From JAQVEM01 sp964556165 (GTDB taxonomy: Bacteria > Actinomycetota > Humimicrobiia > Humimicrobiales > Humimicrobiaceae), in the NCBI GenBank assembly GCA_964556165.1, contig CAZKVH010000007.1:1-59513 (forward strand): a DNA stretch of 59,513 bases, in the 5' to 3' direction. Below, one piece after another: positions 48,512 to 58,231 of the stretch (the stretch's first letter is position 1; each line of letters opens with the position of its first letter). A program made the translations under genes and the position numbers. The notes beneath the pieces are model-generated. The model saw only the letters and a list, made by a program, of their open reading frames with translations, had not been told where the DNA came from and did no database searches.

Positions 48512-50199
48512 AAATTCTTTCCACAATTACAGAGATTCAACTGGAGAAAAAACCTCAGGATATTGCCTTTATATTAAAAGATTCCAGTTATCTCAGTTTT
48601 CTGGATAGCAGCATGCCCGGGAATAGATATTCAAGTTTTTCATATATTGCCTGGGAACCGGCTATTGTAATAAAAAGCAGGGGATACAAAAATGAATTCA
48701 TAGATATTACTTCAGGAATCTGCTATCAATCATACAGGCATCCAATATCTTTTTTGAAAAAGAATATTAAAGATTATATTTACGGGTTTCCGGGCACCGG
48801 ACAGGAAAATATAATTACGATATATATAAATATAAAGAAAGGAAGATTAATAAGAAAAATAGAAAACGGCAGAAGAGATCTTTTTAATTTTAAACTTCCT
48901 TATTTCAGGGGTGGCTTTATCGGCTATTTTTCTTATGATCTAAAAAATTATATTGAGGAGCTCTCATCCAGAGCGGTGGATGATATGGGTCTGCCAATTT
49001 TCTATTTGCTCTATTATGACAGGGCGCTTGCCTATAGTCATGAGGACGGCAGGTGGTATTACATAAAGAATTTCAAGTTAAGGAATAATTATGATAATAA
49101 CAGGGAGAGCGAGGATTGGGAAACAGATAAGGGCCTGGATAGGAGAGGAGAAAATAAGTATGCAGGTTTTATAAAAAATGATTATATCGATGCTAATATT
49201 AGTAATAGAAATCTAATTAATATAGTCAGTAAGAGCCTGAAAGAATCTATAAGTGCAATAAAAAAGTCAGATAACTGTGGTGCCGAAACTGATACTAAAC
49301 AAAAGATAATTGAAAAATATAGCGTAAGGAACATCCCGGCTATAAAGCTTAAGCCAGATATGACTAAAAAAAGCTATGCAGAAAAGGTAATTAAAATAAA
49401 AGAATACATCCATAATGGTGACATTTATCAGGCAAATTTTAGCCAGAGATTTGAAACAGAACTGGAAATTGAACCTATGGATTTATATTACATATTAAGG
49501 GAGAGAAACGCAGCTCCCTTTTCTGCATTCTTAAAATTTCCGGATTTCTGTGTGGGTAGTTCTTCACCTGAGAGGTTTATATTTTTAAAAGGTGATACTA
49601 TAGAAACAAGGCCTATCAAAGGGACAAGACCCAGGGGAAATGATGCTGGGGATGATTTTAAAAATATGAGCGAACTTAAAAATAGTGTCAAGGATAGAGC
49701 AGAGCTGAATATGATAGTTGACTTGGAGAGGAATGATCTGGGGAAGTTTTGCTATTACGGAACGGTTATAGTATCCGAGCACGCTGTTATTGAGAGATAT
49801 TCAAGGGTTTTTCACTCAGTTTCTACAGTAGTCGGCAAAGTAATGAGTGGTGTGGATATATCTATTATATTAAAATCTGCTTTTCCAGGGGGCTCTATAA
49901 CAGGTGCTCCAAAGATAAGAGCAATGGAAATTATTGATGAAATGGAACCGAAAGCGAGGGGCGTATATGCAGGCTCTATAGGTTATATAGGAATTGATTC
50001 TACGACGGATTTAAATATTGTTATAAGAACATTTATTATTAAGGGAAATAAATTTTATTATAATGTAGGTGGAGGAATTGTTGAGGATTCCGTGCCTGAA
50101 GAAGAATATATTGAAACTCTGGATAAAGGTATCGCTATTGAAGATACATTAAAATTTTTTAATGGGAAAAATTTAAAAAAACTGGTAAATAAAATATAA
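48508..50199 (+). CDS. pabB: Aminodeoxychorismate synthase component I (PabB)
   Basis: A 563-residue chorismate-utilising enzyme. The N-terminal region (about 1-190) resembles the Trp-binding-type domain (SFLDSSMPGNRYSSFSYIAWEP, GGFIGYFSYDLKNYIE). A low-conservation charged insert covers about 190-285. The catalytic domain follows: KIKEYIHNGDIYQANFSQRFE, SSSPERFIFLKGDTIETRPIKGTRPRG, ELNMIVDLERNDLGKFCYYGTV, FPGGSITGAPKIRAMEIIDEMEP and GGGIVEDSVPEEEYIETLDK. The PIKGT lysine is the PabB-type residue (TrpE has Ala there). The enzyme makes 4-amino-4-deoxychorismate with PabA. Translation is probably coupled (overlap ATGA). Confidence 0.9.
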   Translation: MKILSTITEIQLEKKPQDIAFILKDSSYLSFLDSSMPGNRYSSFSYIAWEPAIVIKSRGYKNEFIDITSGICYQSYRHPISFLKKNIKDYIYGFPGTGQENIITIYINIKKGRLIRKIENGRRDLFNFKLPYFRGGFIGYFSYDLKNYIEELSSRAVDDMGLPIFYLLYYDRALAYSHEDGRWYYIKNFKLRNNYDNNRESEDWETDKGLDRRGENKYAGFIKNDYIDANISNRNLINIVSKSLKESISAIKKSDNCGAETDTKQKIIEKYSVRNIPAIKLKPDMTKKSYAEKVIKIKEYIHNGDIYQANFSQRFETELEIEPMDLYYILRERNAAPFSAFLKFPDFCVGSSSPERFIFLKGDTIETRPIKGTRPRGNDAGDDFKNMSELKNSVKDRAELNMIVDLERNDLGKFCYYGTVIVSEHAVIERYSRVFHSVSTVVGKVMSGVDISIILKSAFPGGSITGAPKIRAMEIIDEMEPKARGVYAGSIGYIGIDSTTDLNIVIRTFIIKGNKFYYNVGGGIVEDSVPEEEYIETLDKGIAIEDTLKFFNGKNLKKLVNKI

Positions 50200-50218
50200 A
50201 TTTAGATTTGGGTTTAAT

Positions 50219-51097
50219 GTGTTTAACTATGTTTTTATAAGTGGAAAGATAGCTACTAGCAGAAGTGCCAGGATATCGGTGAAAGACAGAGGATTTCTAT
50301 ATGGTGATGGGCTTTATGAAACTATAAGAAGTTATAAAGGCTATTTATTCATGCTTGATGAGCACATTGAGAGACTTTTTCACTCACTTATAATTTTAAA
50401 ATACAAGCTTATATTTGATAAAGATTATGTAAAAGAAGCTATAGAAAATACAATAAAGAAAAATAGCCTTGATGGCAAAGATGCATATATTAAAGTAATA
50501 GTAACCAGAGGTATTCAGAGGAAGGATCTTTATTTTAACAGGGATTACAAACCTGAACTCGTAGTAATTGCTGAAAAACTCATGCCGCCTGCTTTAGAGG
50601 ACTACACAAGAGGTATAAAAATTATATCTTCTTCTATAAGAAGACCGTCGATGGGGAGCCCGGTTTATGTTCATAAATTAATTAACTATTTTGAAAATGT
50701 TTATGCCAGAAATGAAGCTTATCATAATGAAGCGAAAGAAGCTGTGTTTTTAACTAAAGACCATCTAGTGCTTGAAGGTGCTTCAAGCAATTTTTTTTAT
50801 GTAAAAAGAAATATAGTTTATACTCCGCCACTCACCCAGAATATTTTAGCAGGCATAACAAGAAAAGTAGTTATAGATTTATGCAGGGAAAATGGGATAA
50901 AAGTGAAGGAAAGAAGCATACATTACAGGGATTTTATAAATGCTGATGAAATATTTAAAACAAGCTCCATTGCTGGGATTGTGCCTATAAGAAAAGTAGA
51001 CAGATTTAAATTGAGTGGTAAGGTTCCAGGTAATATAACTTCAAAAACTATTGAATTATTCAAGAGAAAAACTAACTTAAAGCAATATAGTTTATAA
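50219..51097 (+). CDS. pabC: Class IV aminotransferase (probable aminodeoxychorismate lyase)
   Basis: A 292-residue PLP enzyme of the BCAT/DAAT/ADCL fold. SARISVKDRGFLYGDGLYETIRSYKGYLFMLDEHIERL is the N-terminal hallmark. The PLP Lys lies in YVHKLINYFENVYARNEA; EAVFLTKDHLVLEGASSNFFYVKRNIVYTPPLTQNILAGITRKVVIDL follows. Fold members are hard to separate by motif; position right after pabA-pabB supports ADC lyase (pyruvate release to give p-aminobenzoate), while branched-chain or D-amino-acid aminotransferase is the alternative. The start is GTG 50219, 19 bp after pabB. Confidence 0.82.
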   Translation: MFNYVFISGKIATSRSARISVKDRGFLYGDGLYETIRSYKGYLFMLDEHIERLFHSLIILKYKLIFDKDYVKEAIENTIKKNSLDGKDAYIKVIVTRGIQRKDLYFNRDYKPELVVIAEKLMPPALEDYTRGIKIISSSIRRPSMGSPVYVHKLINYFENVYARNEAYHNEAKEAVFLTKDHLVLEGASSNFFYVKRNIVYTPPLTQNILAGITRKVVIDLCRENGIKVKERSIHYRDFINADEIFKTSSIAGIVPIRKVDRFKLSGKVPGNITSKTIELFKRKTNLKQYSL

Positions 51098-51106
51098 ATA
51101 GAGCTA

Positions 51107-51135
51107 TCTAAAAAAGTAAATTTTTCTTTTTTAGA
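51107..51135 (+). terminator. Terminator after the pab operon
   Basis: TCTAAAAAAG (51107-51116) is inverted as CTTTTTTAGA (51126-51135) with a 9-base loop. The A/T-symmetrical stem could also act for the convergent GH10 gene. Confidence 0.5.
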
Positions 51136-51196
51136 AGCATGAATTAAATAAAAGGTAATAAGTATAGGGAATAAATATAATTCTAAAAAATGCTTT

Positions 51197-53434
51197 TTAT
51201 TTACTGAGTGTTAAAACCCCAAATCCGGCAGTTGATCTCCATGATTCGTTAGTAGGGTCGTTCCATTTTGAGATACTGTCTCTTGCACCGCTTCCCTGGT
51301 CATCATTTACCTGGAGGTCAAAGCCAATAATTGTGCCATCCTGTGGCTTGAGGGTTCGATACGGTATTTTTAATTCAACTGCGTAACCATTAGCTGTAGT
51401 TTGAGCCACGCTTTCAAAACCTTCAACGCTGCCGGTAGAGCCGAAAGACTGTTTATTTTTGAAGCTAACCCTGAACTGGCCATCATCCGGCTCATAGTAA
51501 GTTGTTTTACTGTTATTCTCGTCTATGAAAACCTCAATAGTATCCTGCATATAAACTGTATCGCTTGCCTCACTTAATACGGGGTCATTTACTTCCATGT
51601 ATACATAGAGCGCACTTTCATCCCAGAGAACCCGTGCCTGTGCTGTTGCTCCATTGAATACATTTTTTTCATCCTCTATGCCCTGTATGAATTTATCAAC
51701 AGAAAGAGGATTGCTCTGATTGTATTCTTCATCCATGGTGCCGTCTATAACAGGTGTTCCGTAGTAAGCTGCTGCAGTGCTGGGAGCTGCTGCCAGGTTA
51801 AGTATGCCCCAGTATTTAGGTATCTCACCTGCAATATTGTTCTTATCATTCCATTTAGCAGTAACACTGTTGTTCTGAATCTGTATATCGAATCCTATTG
51901 ACACACCTTCAGCGCCTTCTATATATTCAAAAGGCACGCGGGTTTCGAATATGTATCCGCTCTCAGTCTCGCCGAGAAAAGAATCCGGGGTGTTTTCCCA
52001 GTCATTATCAAGATTAAATTCTATTTTTCTGTCATTTTCATCAGGGGAATCTGACTTTTCATTTTTTTCGTCAATAAAAATCGTTATAGCATCATTTTCT
52101 CCGGGAGTTTTGTCCGGCACCTCAAGCATCAGGTATAAGTATTCATTATCCCAGAGCGTCCTGACTTCTGCTTCATTATTTTCCAGCACAGGTGGATTTT
52201 TGAGATATTCAGCTGAAAGCCAGATTTCGTCTTCTTTTCCGTCAATTTCGGCTGAGCCCTGGATTGCTTTTGCTTCATTAATTCTGGGTGCTAGTTTTCC
52301 GGGGTCCACCATTCCCCAGAAAAAAGGTTTTGGGTTTAGCTCTTCATCAAAAGGCAGTGGCCAGTCATTGCGTTCCTCGAAATAATATCTGAGCCAGGAA
52401 TACTCATCTGTAAGGCCCCAGTATGTTACACTGGTTACATGCTCTTTGTATTTATTAATTATATCGAATAAATCTTTTACCCTGTGGCCCTGTTCATTAA
52501 GCAGCTCTTCACTGATGGTATCGAATGACTCATCCCTGCTGCTGTATACGGATATATCCATTTCGGTGATATGAATCTCAAGCCCCAGTTCCGAGAACTT
52601 CTGAAGTGTTTTTTCAAAATCTTCAATGGTCGGGCTTTCAAGTGAGATGTGCATCTGCATGCCGATACCGTCTATGGGCACATCTTTTTCCTGCAGTCTT
52701 TTTACCAGGTCAACAATTGCCTGACATTTATTGGCATTGGTGGTGTCAAAATCATTTAAGAATAGTTTTGCATCAGGGTCTGCCTCTCTTGCGTAACGGA
52801 ATGCAAGTTCTATATATTCTTCACCCAGCACTTCAAACCAGCTGTTTCCGAGCAATCCATCAGGTTGATCTGCGTCAATTGGCTCATTTACGACATCCCA
52901 GGCATAAACCTGTCCTTTGTAGTGCTGCATAACTTCGGTGATATGGGTCTTTATACGCTCCCGGAGCTTTTCTTTTGAAACCGGCTCTCCGTCTTCAGAA
53001 AAAAACCAGTCGGGCACCTGATTATGCCATATTAATGTGTGCCCCCGCAGGGCAATTCCATTCTCTTTTGCAAATTCAGCTATTTTATCTGCGCCCCTGA
53101 AATCAAACGTTCCTTCAAGGGGATGGATTTCTTCCGGCTTCATTACATTTTCTGCTGTTATGCTGGAAAAATGCTTTTTTACAAGTTCAGCAAGCTCGGG
53201 GTCTTCAAGCTGTGAGGCCTCTACTGCTGTTCCTATATAAAAGTCATCTTTAAATACTTCTTTAAGTGATGGGATTTCTTCAGGAACTTCTTCTTCCGGA
53301 ACCTCTTCTGTTACTTCCTCCTCTTCTTCTGTTGTGGAGGATTCCTCTTCTACTGAGATTCCTTCTTCTTTCCGACAGGCAGAAAGCAGCATAATTATTA
53401 TCAAAAATAGAAAAATGTATTTAATTATCTTCAT
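51197..53434 (-). CDS. GH10 endo-1,4-beta-xylanase lipoprotein with two CBM9 modules
   Basis: A 745-residue surface xylanase. The signal ends in the lipobox LLSAC with Cys20; an acidic Glu/Thr/Pro linker covers 22-56. The GH10 barrel occupies about 57-385, with acid/base Glu184 in WDVVNEP and nucleophile Glu291 in HITEMDIS. Other family marks are RGHTLIWHNQVPDWF, FLNDFDTTN and VTYWGLTDEYSWL. Two CBM9-type beta-sandwich modules follow (about 395-560 and 565-745), each with AxxxxGxxDxxW-type starts and FIDEKN/FIDENN metal or sugar turns. CBM9 often binds xylan or cellulose ends. It points to use of plant polysaccharide. Composition looks more GC-rich than its neighbours, hinting at transfer. 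Confidence 0.94.
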   Translation of the reverse strand: MKIIKYIFLFLIIIMLLSACRKEEGISVEEESSTTEEEEEVTEEVPEEEVPEEIPSLKEVFKDDFYIGTAVEASQLEDPELAELVKKHFSSITAENVMKPEEIHPLEGTFDFRGADKIAEFAKENGIALRGHTLIWHNQVPDWFFSEDGEPVSKEKLRERIKTHITEVMQHYKGQVYAWDVVNEPIDADQPDGLLGNSWFEVLGEEYIELAFRYAREADPDAKLFLNDFDTTNANKCQAIVDLVKRLQEKDVPIDGIGMQMHISLESPTIEDFEKTLQKFSELGLEIHITEMDISVYSSRDESFDTISEELLNEQGHRVKDLFDIINKYKEHVTSVTYWGLTDEYSWLRYYFEERNDWPLPFDEELNPKPFFWGMVDPGKLAPRINEAKAIQGSAEIDGKEDEIWLSAEYLKNPPVLENNEAEVRTLWDNEYLYLMLEVPDKTPGENDAITIFIDEKNEKSDSPDENDRKIEFNLDNDWENTPDSFLGETESGYIFETRVPFEYIEGAEGVSIGFDIQIQNNSVTAKWNDKNNIAGEIPKYWGILNLAAAPSTAAAYYGTPVIDGTMDEEYNQSNPLSVDKFIQGIEDEKNVFNGATAQARVLWDESALYVYMEVNDPVLSEASDTVYMQDTIEVFIDENNSKTTYYEPDDGQFRVSFKNKQSFGSTGSVEGFESVAQTTANGYAVELKIPYRTLKPQDGTIIGFDLQVNDDQGSGARDSISKWNDPTNESWRSTAGFGVLTLSK

Positions 53435-53701
53435 AACATAACCCTTCTGTAAGCACTATTATTTATTAGTATATTACAATATAGCAGTAATAAGTTCTAT
53501 AGATAATTTCTCTTCTGTTTGAAATATTTAATCGAAAAAATGTATTTATGGTGTGATTTTATAATAATTTGCATTGATATAATTTATTGTTACAATAAAT
53601 TTATAACTCATTTGCACTTCCAGGCATATGATATGTGTCTTGAATTATTATAAAAAATCAGAATAGCGTTAAATGACCTGGTAAAAGGAGGGTGACCAAC
53701 T

Positions 53702-54685
53702 ATGAAATACAGAACTCTGGGCAAAACAGGTTTCAGGGTATCGGAAATTTCACTGGGAACCTGGCAGCTTGGTGGGAAATGGGGTGAGAAGTTTAATTTT
53801 GACACAGCAGAAGAGATTTTAGATAAAGCAGTGGAGGGAGGCATAAACTTTATTGACACTGCAGATGTATACAATGAAGGCCAGAGCGAACAGGCAATAG
53901 GTAAATTTTTAAAGAAGGCAAAAGAGAGAATTTATGTTGCAACCAAAGCCGGGAGAAGGCTTGTGCCTCATAATAAGCAGGGGTATAACAGAAAGAACAT
54001 AAATAGTTTTGTGGAGGACAGCCTGAAGAACCTTGATGTGGAAGCAATAGACCTCCTCCAGCTTCACTGCCCGCCCACAGAAGTATATGATAACCCTGAA
54101 ATTTACTGGATACTTGATGAATTGATTGAAAGGGGAAAGATTCTAAATTACGGGGTAAGTGTAGAAAAAGTAGAAGAAGCTTTAAAGGCCATAGAACATC
54201 CGGGTGTGGCTACGGTACAGATAATATACAATATGTTCCGGCATAAACCTGCTGAAACTTTTTTCAGTCACGCTCACGAGAGGAACATCGGAGTTATTAT
54301 AAGAGTTCCTCTGGCAAGTGGTCTTCTTACAGGTAAATTTAAGAAGGATACTGTATTTTCAAAAGGTGACCACCGGGCTTTTAACAGGGAAGGGCAGGCT
54401 TTTGATAAGGGTGAAACATTTTCCGGTGTTCCGTATGAAGCAGGCCTTGAAGCAGTAGAAGAACTTAAGAAAATATTCCCCGAAGAAAAACTCGCAGCAC
54501 TTGCTCTCCGCTGGATATTAATGAACGATTATATAAGCTGCGTTATTCCCGGTGCAAGCAGGGTTTCTCAGATAGAGGATAATATAAAAGCTTCGGAGCT
54601 TCCTCCTCTGTCTGATGAGCAGATGGGGCTGGTTGATGAAGTATATCAAAAGTACATAAGAAGTTACGTCCATAATTTATGGTAA
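53702..54685 (+). CDS. Aldo/keto reductase
   Basis: A 327-residue AKR-family oxidoreductase with a TIM barrel. The N-terminal MKYRTLGKTGFRVSEISLGTWQLGGKWG is common to the AKR11/12-like bacterial group. Catalytic residues Asp-Tyr-Lys-His correspond to FIDTADVYNEG, VATKAGRR and LLQLHCPP. GIIPLASGLLTGKFK-like text (VIIRVPLASGLLTGKF) and the nucleotide-binding CVIPGASRVSQIEDNIKAS are also present. It reduces carbonyls with NAD(P)H; the substrate is unknown. A good ribosome-binding site is AAAAGGAGGGTGACC. Confidence 0.93.
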   Translation: MKYRTLGKTGFRVSEISLGTWQLGGKWGEKFNFDTAEEILDKAVEGGINFIDTADVYNEGQSEQAIGKFLKKAKERIYVATKAGRRLVPHNKQGYNRKNINSFVEDSLKNLDVEAIDLLQLHCPPTEVYDNPEIYWILDELIERGKILNYGVSVEKVEEALKAIEHPGVATVQIIYNMFRHKPAETFFSHAHERNIGVIIRVPLASGLLTGKFKKDTVFSKGDHRAFNREGQAFDKGETFSGVPYEAGLEAVEELKKIFPEEKLAALALRWILMNDYISCVIPGASRVSQIEDNIKASELPPLSDEQMGLVDEVYQKYIRSYVHNLW

Positions 54686-54834
54686 AAATTTTTTTTCGCT
54701 TGTGAAAATACTGATGTTAATATAAAGTAGTTCTCGCCTAAATATTAAGAAATAGTATTATGTTACGAAGATTGTATGAATAATTAATTCTTTAAGGTCC
54801 GGCTGGATGGTTGCAAGAGAGGGGGCAACGTAAG

Positions 54835-55368
54835 GTGAAACAATTTAAAAGTATTATGGATCTTATAAAGAAGAGAAGAAGCATAAGGTCTTACAAATCC
54901 CAGGAAATAAAAGAGGCAGACTTAAATTATGTTCTGGAAGCTTTCAGAAAAGCTCCATCGGCAAAAAATCTTCAACCATGGAAATTAGTTGTGGTCAAAG
55001 ATAAGAAAAAAATAAATGACCTTGCTATTGCATGTAATAATCAGACTTTTCTTACAGAGGCCCCGGTGTTGGTCGTTGCGTGTGCAAAAGAAAATGAGGC
55101 ATACGAATTAATGGGCGGGTATATGAACAGCTATCCCATAGATGTGGGAATAGCCATGGAGCATTTAATCCTTGCCGCGACAGAAAGAGGTCTGGGGACA
55201 TGCTGGATTGGAGCTTTCAGGGAAAAACTGGTAAAGGACCTCCTTGATATTCCGGAGGGAGTGAGGGTTGTGGCCCTGACACCACTGGGAATACCTGCAG
55301 AGGAAGGTGAGATTAAAGGGCGAAAGCATATTTCAGAAATTGTCTGTTATGAAAAGTATATTGAATGA
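54835..55368 (+). CDS. Nitroreductase-family FMN oxidoreductase
   Basis: I start at GTG 54835 (GAGGGGG lies about 10 bp upstream), giving about 177 residues; a TTG at 54811 would add eight residues (MQERGQRK) through that site. The family motifs are IKKRRSIRSYKSQEI, FRKAPSAKNLQPWKLVVVKD, AIAMEHLILAATERGLGTCWIGAF and the C-terminal GRKHISEIVCYEKY. Members bind FMN and reduce nitro compounds or flavin-like substrates with NAD(P)H; in anaerobes many have other roles. The substrate is not known. It follows the aldo/keto reductase by about 150 bp. Confidence 0.9.
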   Translation: MKQFKSIMDLIKKRRSIRSYKSQEIKEADLNYVLEAFRKAPSAKNLQPWKLVVVKDKKKINDLAIACNNQTFLTEAPVLVVACAKENEAYELMGGYMNSYPIDVGIAMEHLILAATERGLGTCWIGAFREKLVKDLLDIPEGVRVVALTPLGIPAEEGEIKGRKHISEIVCYEKYIE

Positions 55369-55459
55369 ATAAAATCGCAAAAAACGAAGGTTCTATGGCG
55401 GTTGTTTTTTAAAAGAAGGCAGGATTAAAAAGATTTAAAGGCTTATATGCCAGGGTTAA

Positions 55460-58036
55460 ATGGAAATAATTACTACTCATGTAAGTTCCGATTTTGATTC
55501 TTTTGCCGGGATGGTGGCGGCAAAAAAAATATATCCGCAGGCTAAAATAATACTTCCCACTGCAATAAATCAGAATGTAAGAAAATTTATCACTCTCTAT
55601 GAAGATGAGCTCCCGCCCCTTCTTGATTCGAAGTCGGTCGACTTTTCGAAAGTAAAAAGGGTAATTGTAATAGATACAAAAATTGCTTCAAGGCTCGGGC
55701 CCACAGAAAGTACACTATCCAATAAAGGTGTGGAAGTAATAGTATACGACCACCATCAGAAATCATCCGGGGACCTGAAAGCAAATTATGACTGCTCAAA
55801 GCAGGTTGGTTCCACCACAACTATTCTTGTAGATATAATAAAAAACAAAAAAATATATATATCTCCGCTTGATGCTACTTTATTCAGTCTCGGTATTTAT
55901 GAAGATACGGGTTCCTTCACCTATCCGGGCACCACCTCTGAAGACCTGGAAGCAGCTGCTTTTCTGGTTAAAAAGAAATCAAATCTTTTCGTGGTGCTTA
56001 AATTTTTAAATCTTTCTTTATCCGGAGAGCAGCATGAACTGCTTGAAAAGCTGATAATGAATAGCAGAAAGATAAAGATAAATGATACCGAAGTAATATT
56101 ATCCAGTTCATCAATGCCGGAGTATGTTGAAGGTCTGTCAGTCCTGACAAGGAAATTATCGCAAATTGAAGATATAAGCATTGTAATTTGCCAGGTAAAA
56201 ATGAAAGAAAAAATTTATGTAGTTGCCAGGAGCGATGATAAGGAGGTTGATGTATCAAGAATTCTAAAAACCGTCGGCGGGGGCGGCCACCCACAGGCAG
56301 CTTCAGCAGTAGTCAGTGATTTGAGTTTTGAAGAAATAGAAAAAAAATTGCTGATTTCCTTGAAGAAAAATATAAGGGAGCCATTAACAGCTAAAGATGT
56401 AATGTCTCATCCCGTAAAAGTGATAAAAGAAGATGTAAGTATTTCCAGAGTAAACGAGATACTAAAGAAATACGGTCATTCTGGAATACCTATAGTGGAT
56501 AAAAATAACAATCTTGCAGGGATAATAACAAGGAAAGATGTAGATAAAGCAATAGGGCATGGATTGTCTCATGCGCCTGTAAAGGGTTTTAAATCTCACG
56601 GCGTTGTCAAAGCGAGCCCGGGTTCTACAATAGCCGAGATACAGAATCTGATGATTGAGAATGGCATTGGCAGGGTGCCGATTGTTGAAAAAAAGAAAAT
56701 TGTAGGGATAGTTACAAGAAAGGACATTTTAAGATTTTTGCACGGCAGAAGCTTTGAAAATTTATGGGGTTTCTTTCCCCGGAAGGTTAAAAAAATATTG
56801 AATCCAATTTCGGACGTAGCAAAAAATTTAAAATATAATACTTTTCTTGTTGGTGGAATCGTAAGGGATGCTCTGCTGAAAATACCAAATTTTGACATAG
56901 ATATCGTAGTTGAGGGCGATGGGATAAGGTTTGGCAGAGAGCTTTCAAAAAAATTTAACTGTAAACTTGAAACGCACCAGAAATTTGGGACATCAGTTAT
57001 TGTTCTTGAAGATGGTCAGCACATAGATATAGCTACAGCAAGGGTCGAGTATTACAAAAGCCCGGCGGCTCTTCCTACAGTGGAATCCGGCAGCATAAGA
57101 CAGGACCTTGCAAGGAGGGACTTTACCATAAATACGATGGCTCTTTCATTGAATAAGAAAAACTTTGGCGAGATTCTTGATTTTTTTGGCGGCAGAGAGG
57201 ACCTCAAAAATAAGAAGGTAAAAGTTTTGCATAAGATGAGCTTTATAGAAGACCCCACCAGGATTTTCAGGGCGGTAAGATTCGAAAAAAGGCTTGGTTT
57301 TAAAATGGACAGCCAGACTGAAAAGCTGGCAAGGACCACAATAGATATGGATATAGTCTCCCGGTTAAACGGCGTTAGAATAAGAGACGAATTAATTTCA
57401 ATATTTAACGAAGATAGTGCTCTGGAAGCTATAAAGAGACTTGATGAACTGGGAGCCCTCAGGAAGATAGGCATAAAAAAAAGAATAAATTCCGTATTTA
57501 TAAAGAATGTGAAGAAAGTCCTGGATTGTTATGGTGAATTAAGTGAGTTTTATGCTGAGAGCAGTGAAATTGAAGAAGTTAAAAAGTGGAAGCTTCTTTT
57601 TATCCTTTTGCTAAAGGGGCTCAAGCCCAATGCTATTAAAAAATGGTGTTCTGAAATGAAAGTTAGAAATAAGGACGCGAATATCATACTTGAGTCTCAC
57701 AGTAAATGGAATATGGTAAAAAGGGAACTTAATAATGAGATAAAAAAGAATTCATTTCTTTATGAATCGTTGAGAAAAATTCCGTCTGAACTCCAGATCA
57801 TAGCCTGCAGCTGGAGTGATGTGCATTATAAAAATGTAAAAAGGTATCTTGGTTCGCTCCGCGGCATCCATCTTGAGGTAAGCGGAGAAACATTAAAAAA
57901 AATGGGCTACAGGCCATCAGAGAAATTCAGGGCTGTGCTTGAGAAGCTTTTTGAGATGAAGCTTGATGGGAAGGTAAAGGGCAGGGAAGAAGAGGTTTCA
58001 CAGCTCAAAAAAATGATGGAGTCTATAAAAAGCTAG
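55460..58036 (+). CDS. DHH - CBS - poly(A)polymerase/CCA-transferase fusion protein
   Basis: An 858-residue three-part protein. Residues about 1-310 form a DHH/DHHA1 phosphoesterase: THVSSDFDSFAGMVAAKKIYP, VIVIDTK, VYDHHQKS (DHH motif) and GGGGHPQAASAVVSD (DHHA1). Residues about 315-430 hold two CBS repeats (AKDVMSHPVKVI... SGIPIVDKNNNLAGIITRKDVDKAIG and VKASPGSTIAEIQNLMIENGIGRVPIVEKKKIVGIVTRKDILRFL). From about 450 comes a class II nucleotidyltransferase: FLVGGIVRDALLKIPNFDIDIVVEGDGIRFG, RRDFTINTMALS and DPTRIFRAVRFEKRLGF. This architecture occurs in other deep-branching bacteria. It may repair or degrade tRNA or RNA ends. CCA versus A addition cannot be told from the sequence. Confidence 0.93.
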   Translation: MEIITTHVSSDFDSFAGMVAAKKIYPQAKIILPTAINQNVRKFITLYEDELPPLLDSKSVDFSKVKRVIVIDTKIASRLGPTESTLSNKGVEVIVYDHHQKSSGDLKANYDCSKQVGSTTTILVDIIKNKKIYISPLDATLFSLGIYEDTGSFTYPGTTSEDLEAAAFLVKKKSNLFVVLKFLNLSLSGEQHELLEKLIMNSRKIKINDTEVILSSSSMPEYVEGLSVLTRKLSQIEDISIVICQVKMKEKIYVVARSDDKEVDVSRILKTVGGGGHPQAASAVVSDLSFEEIEKKLLISLKKNIREPLTAKDVMSHPVKVIKEDVSISRVNEILKKYGHSGIPIVDKNNNLAGIITRKDVDKAIGHGLSHAPVKGFKSHGVVKASPGSTIAEIQNLMIENGIGRVPIVEKKKIVGIVTRKDILRFLHGRSFENLWGFFPRKVKKILNPISDVAKNLKYNTFLVGGIVRDALLKIPNFDIDIVVEGDGIRFGRELSKKFNCKLETHQKFGTSVIVLEDGQHIDIATARVEYYKSPAALPTVESGSIRQDLARRDFTINTMALSLNKKNFGEILDFFGGREDLKNKKVKVLHKMSFIEDPTRIFRAVRFEKRLGFKMDSQTEKLARTTIDMDIVSRLNGVRIRDELISIFNEDSALEAIKRLDELGALRKIGIKKRINSVFIKNVKKVLDCYGELSEFYAESSEIEEVKKWKLLFILLLKGLKPNAIKKWCSEMKVRNKDANIILESHSKWNMVKRELNNEIKKNSFLYESLRKIPSELQIIACSWSDVHYKNVKRYLGSLRGIHLEVSGETLKKMGYRPSEKFRAVLEKLFEMKLDGKVKGREEEVSQLKKMMESIKS

Positions 58037-58176
58037 GATTATTATAGTTCGAGTTTAATTCTTAGCTAAAACGCGAATTACTTTTCATACCCAATAATCA
58101 TAAAAAATAAGTAATTTTAGCTATCTGGATTTACTTATAATTTAGTGGATTCTTTGAATCTGACTTTAGTGAATAG

Positions 58177-58213
58177 CAAATGAGCTGCGTAGCTTCTGTC
58201 CGCAGCTCATTTG
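58177..58213. terminator. Strong inverted repeat, probable terminator of the ferritin-like gene
   Basis: CAAATGAGCTGCG (58177-58189) is perfectly repeated in inverted form as CGCAGCTCATTTG (58201-58213) with an 11-base loop. It lies 18 bp past the ferritin-like stop (minus strand) and 140 bp past the DHH gene. No long T-run follows, so efficiency and direction are uncertain. Confidence 0.5.
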
Positions 58214-58231
58214 AGTTATTAACTTATGCTT

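Noticed and set aside
48508..50199. Anthranilate synthase TrpE
   Set aside because: The PIKGT lysine and the class IV aminotransferase next door favour PabB; no other trp genes are present.
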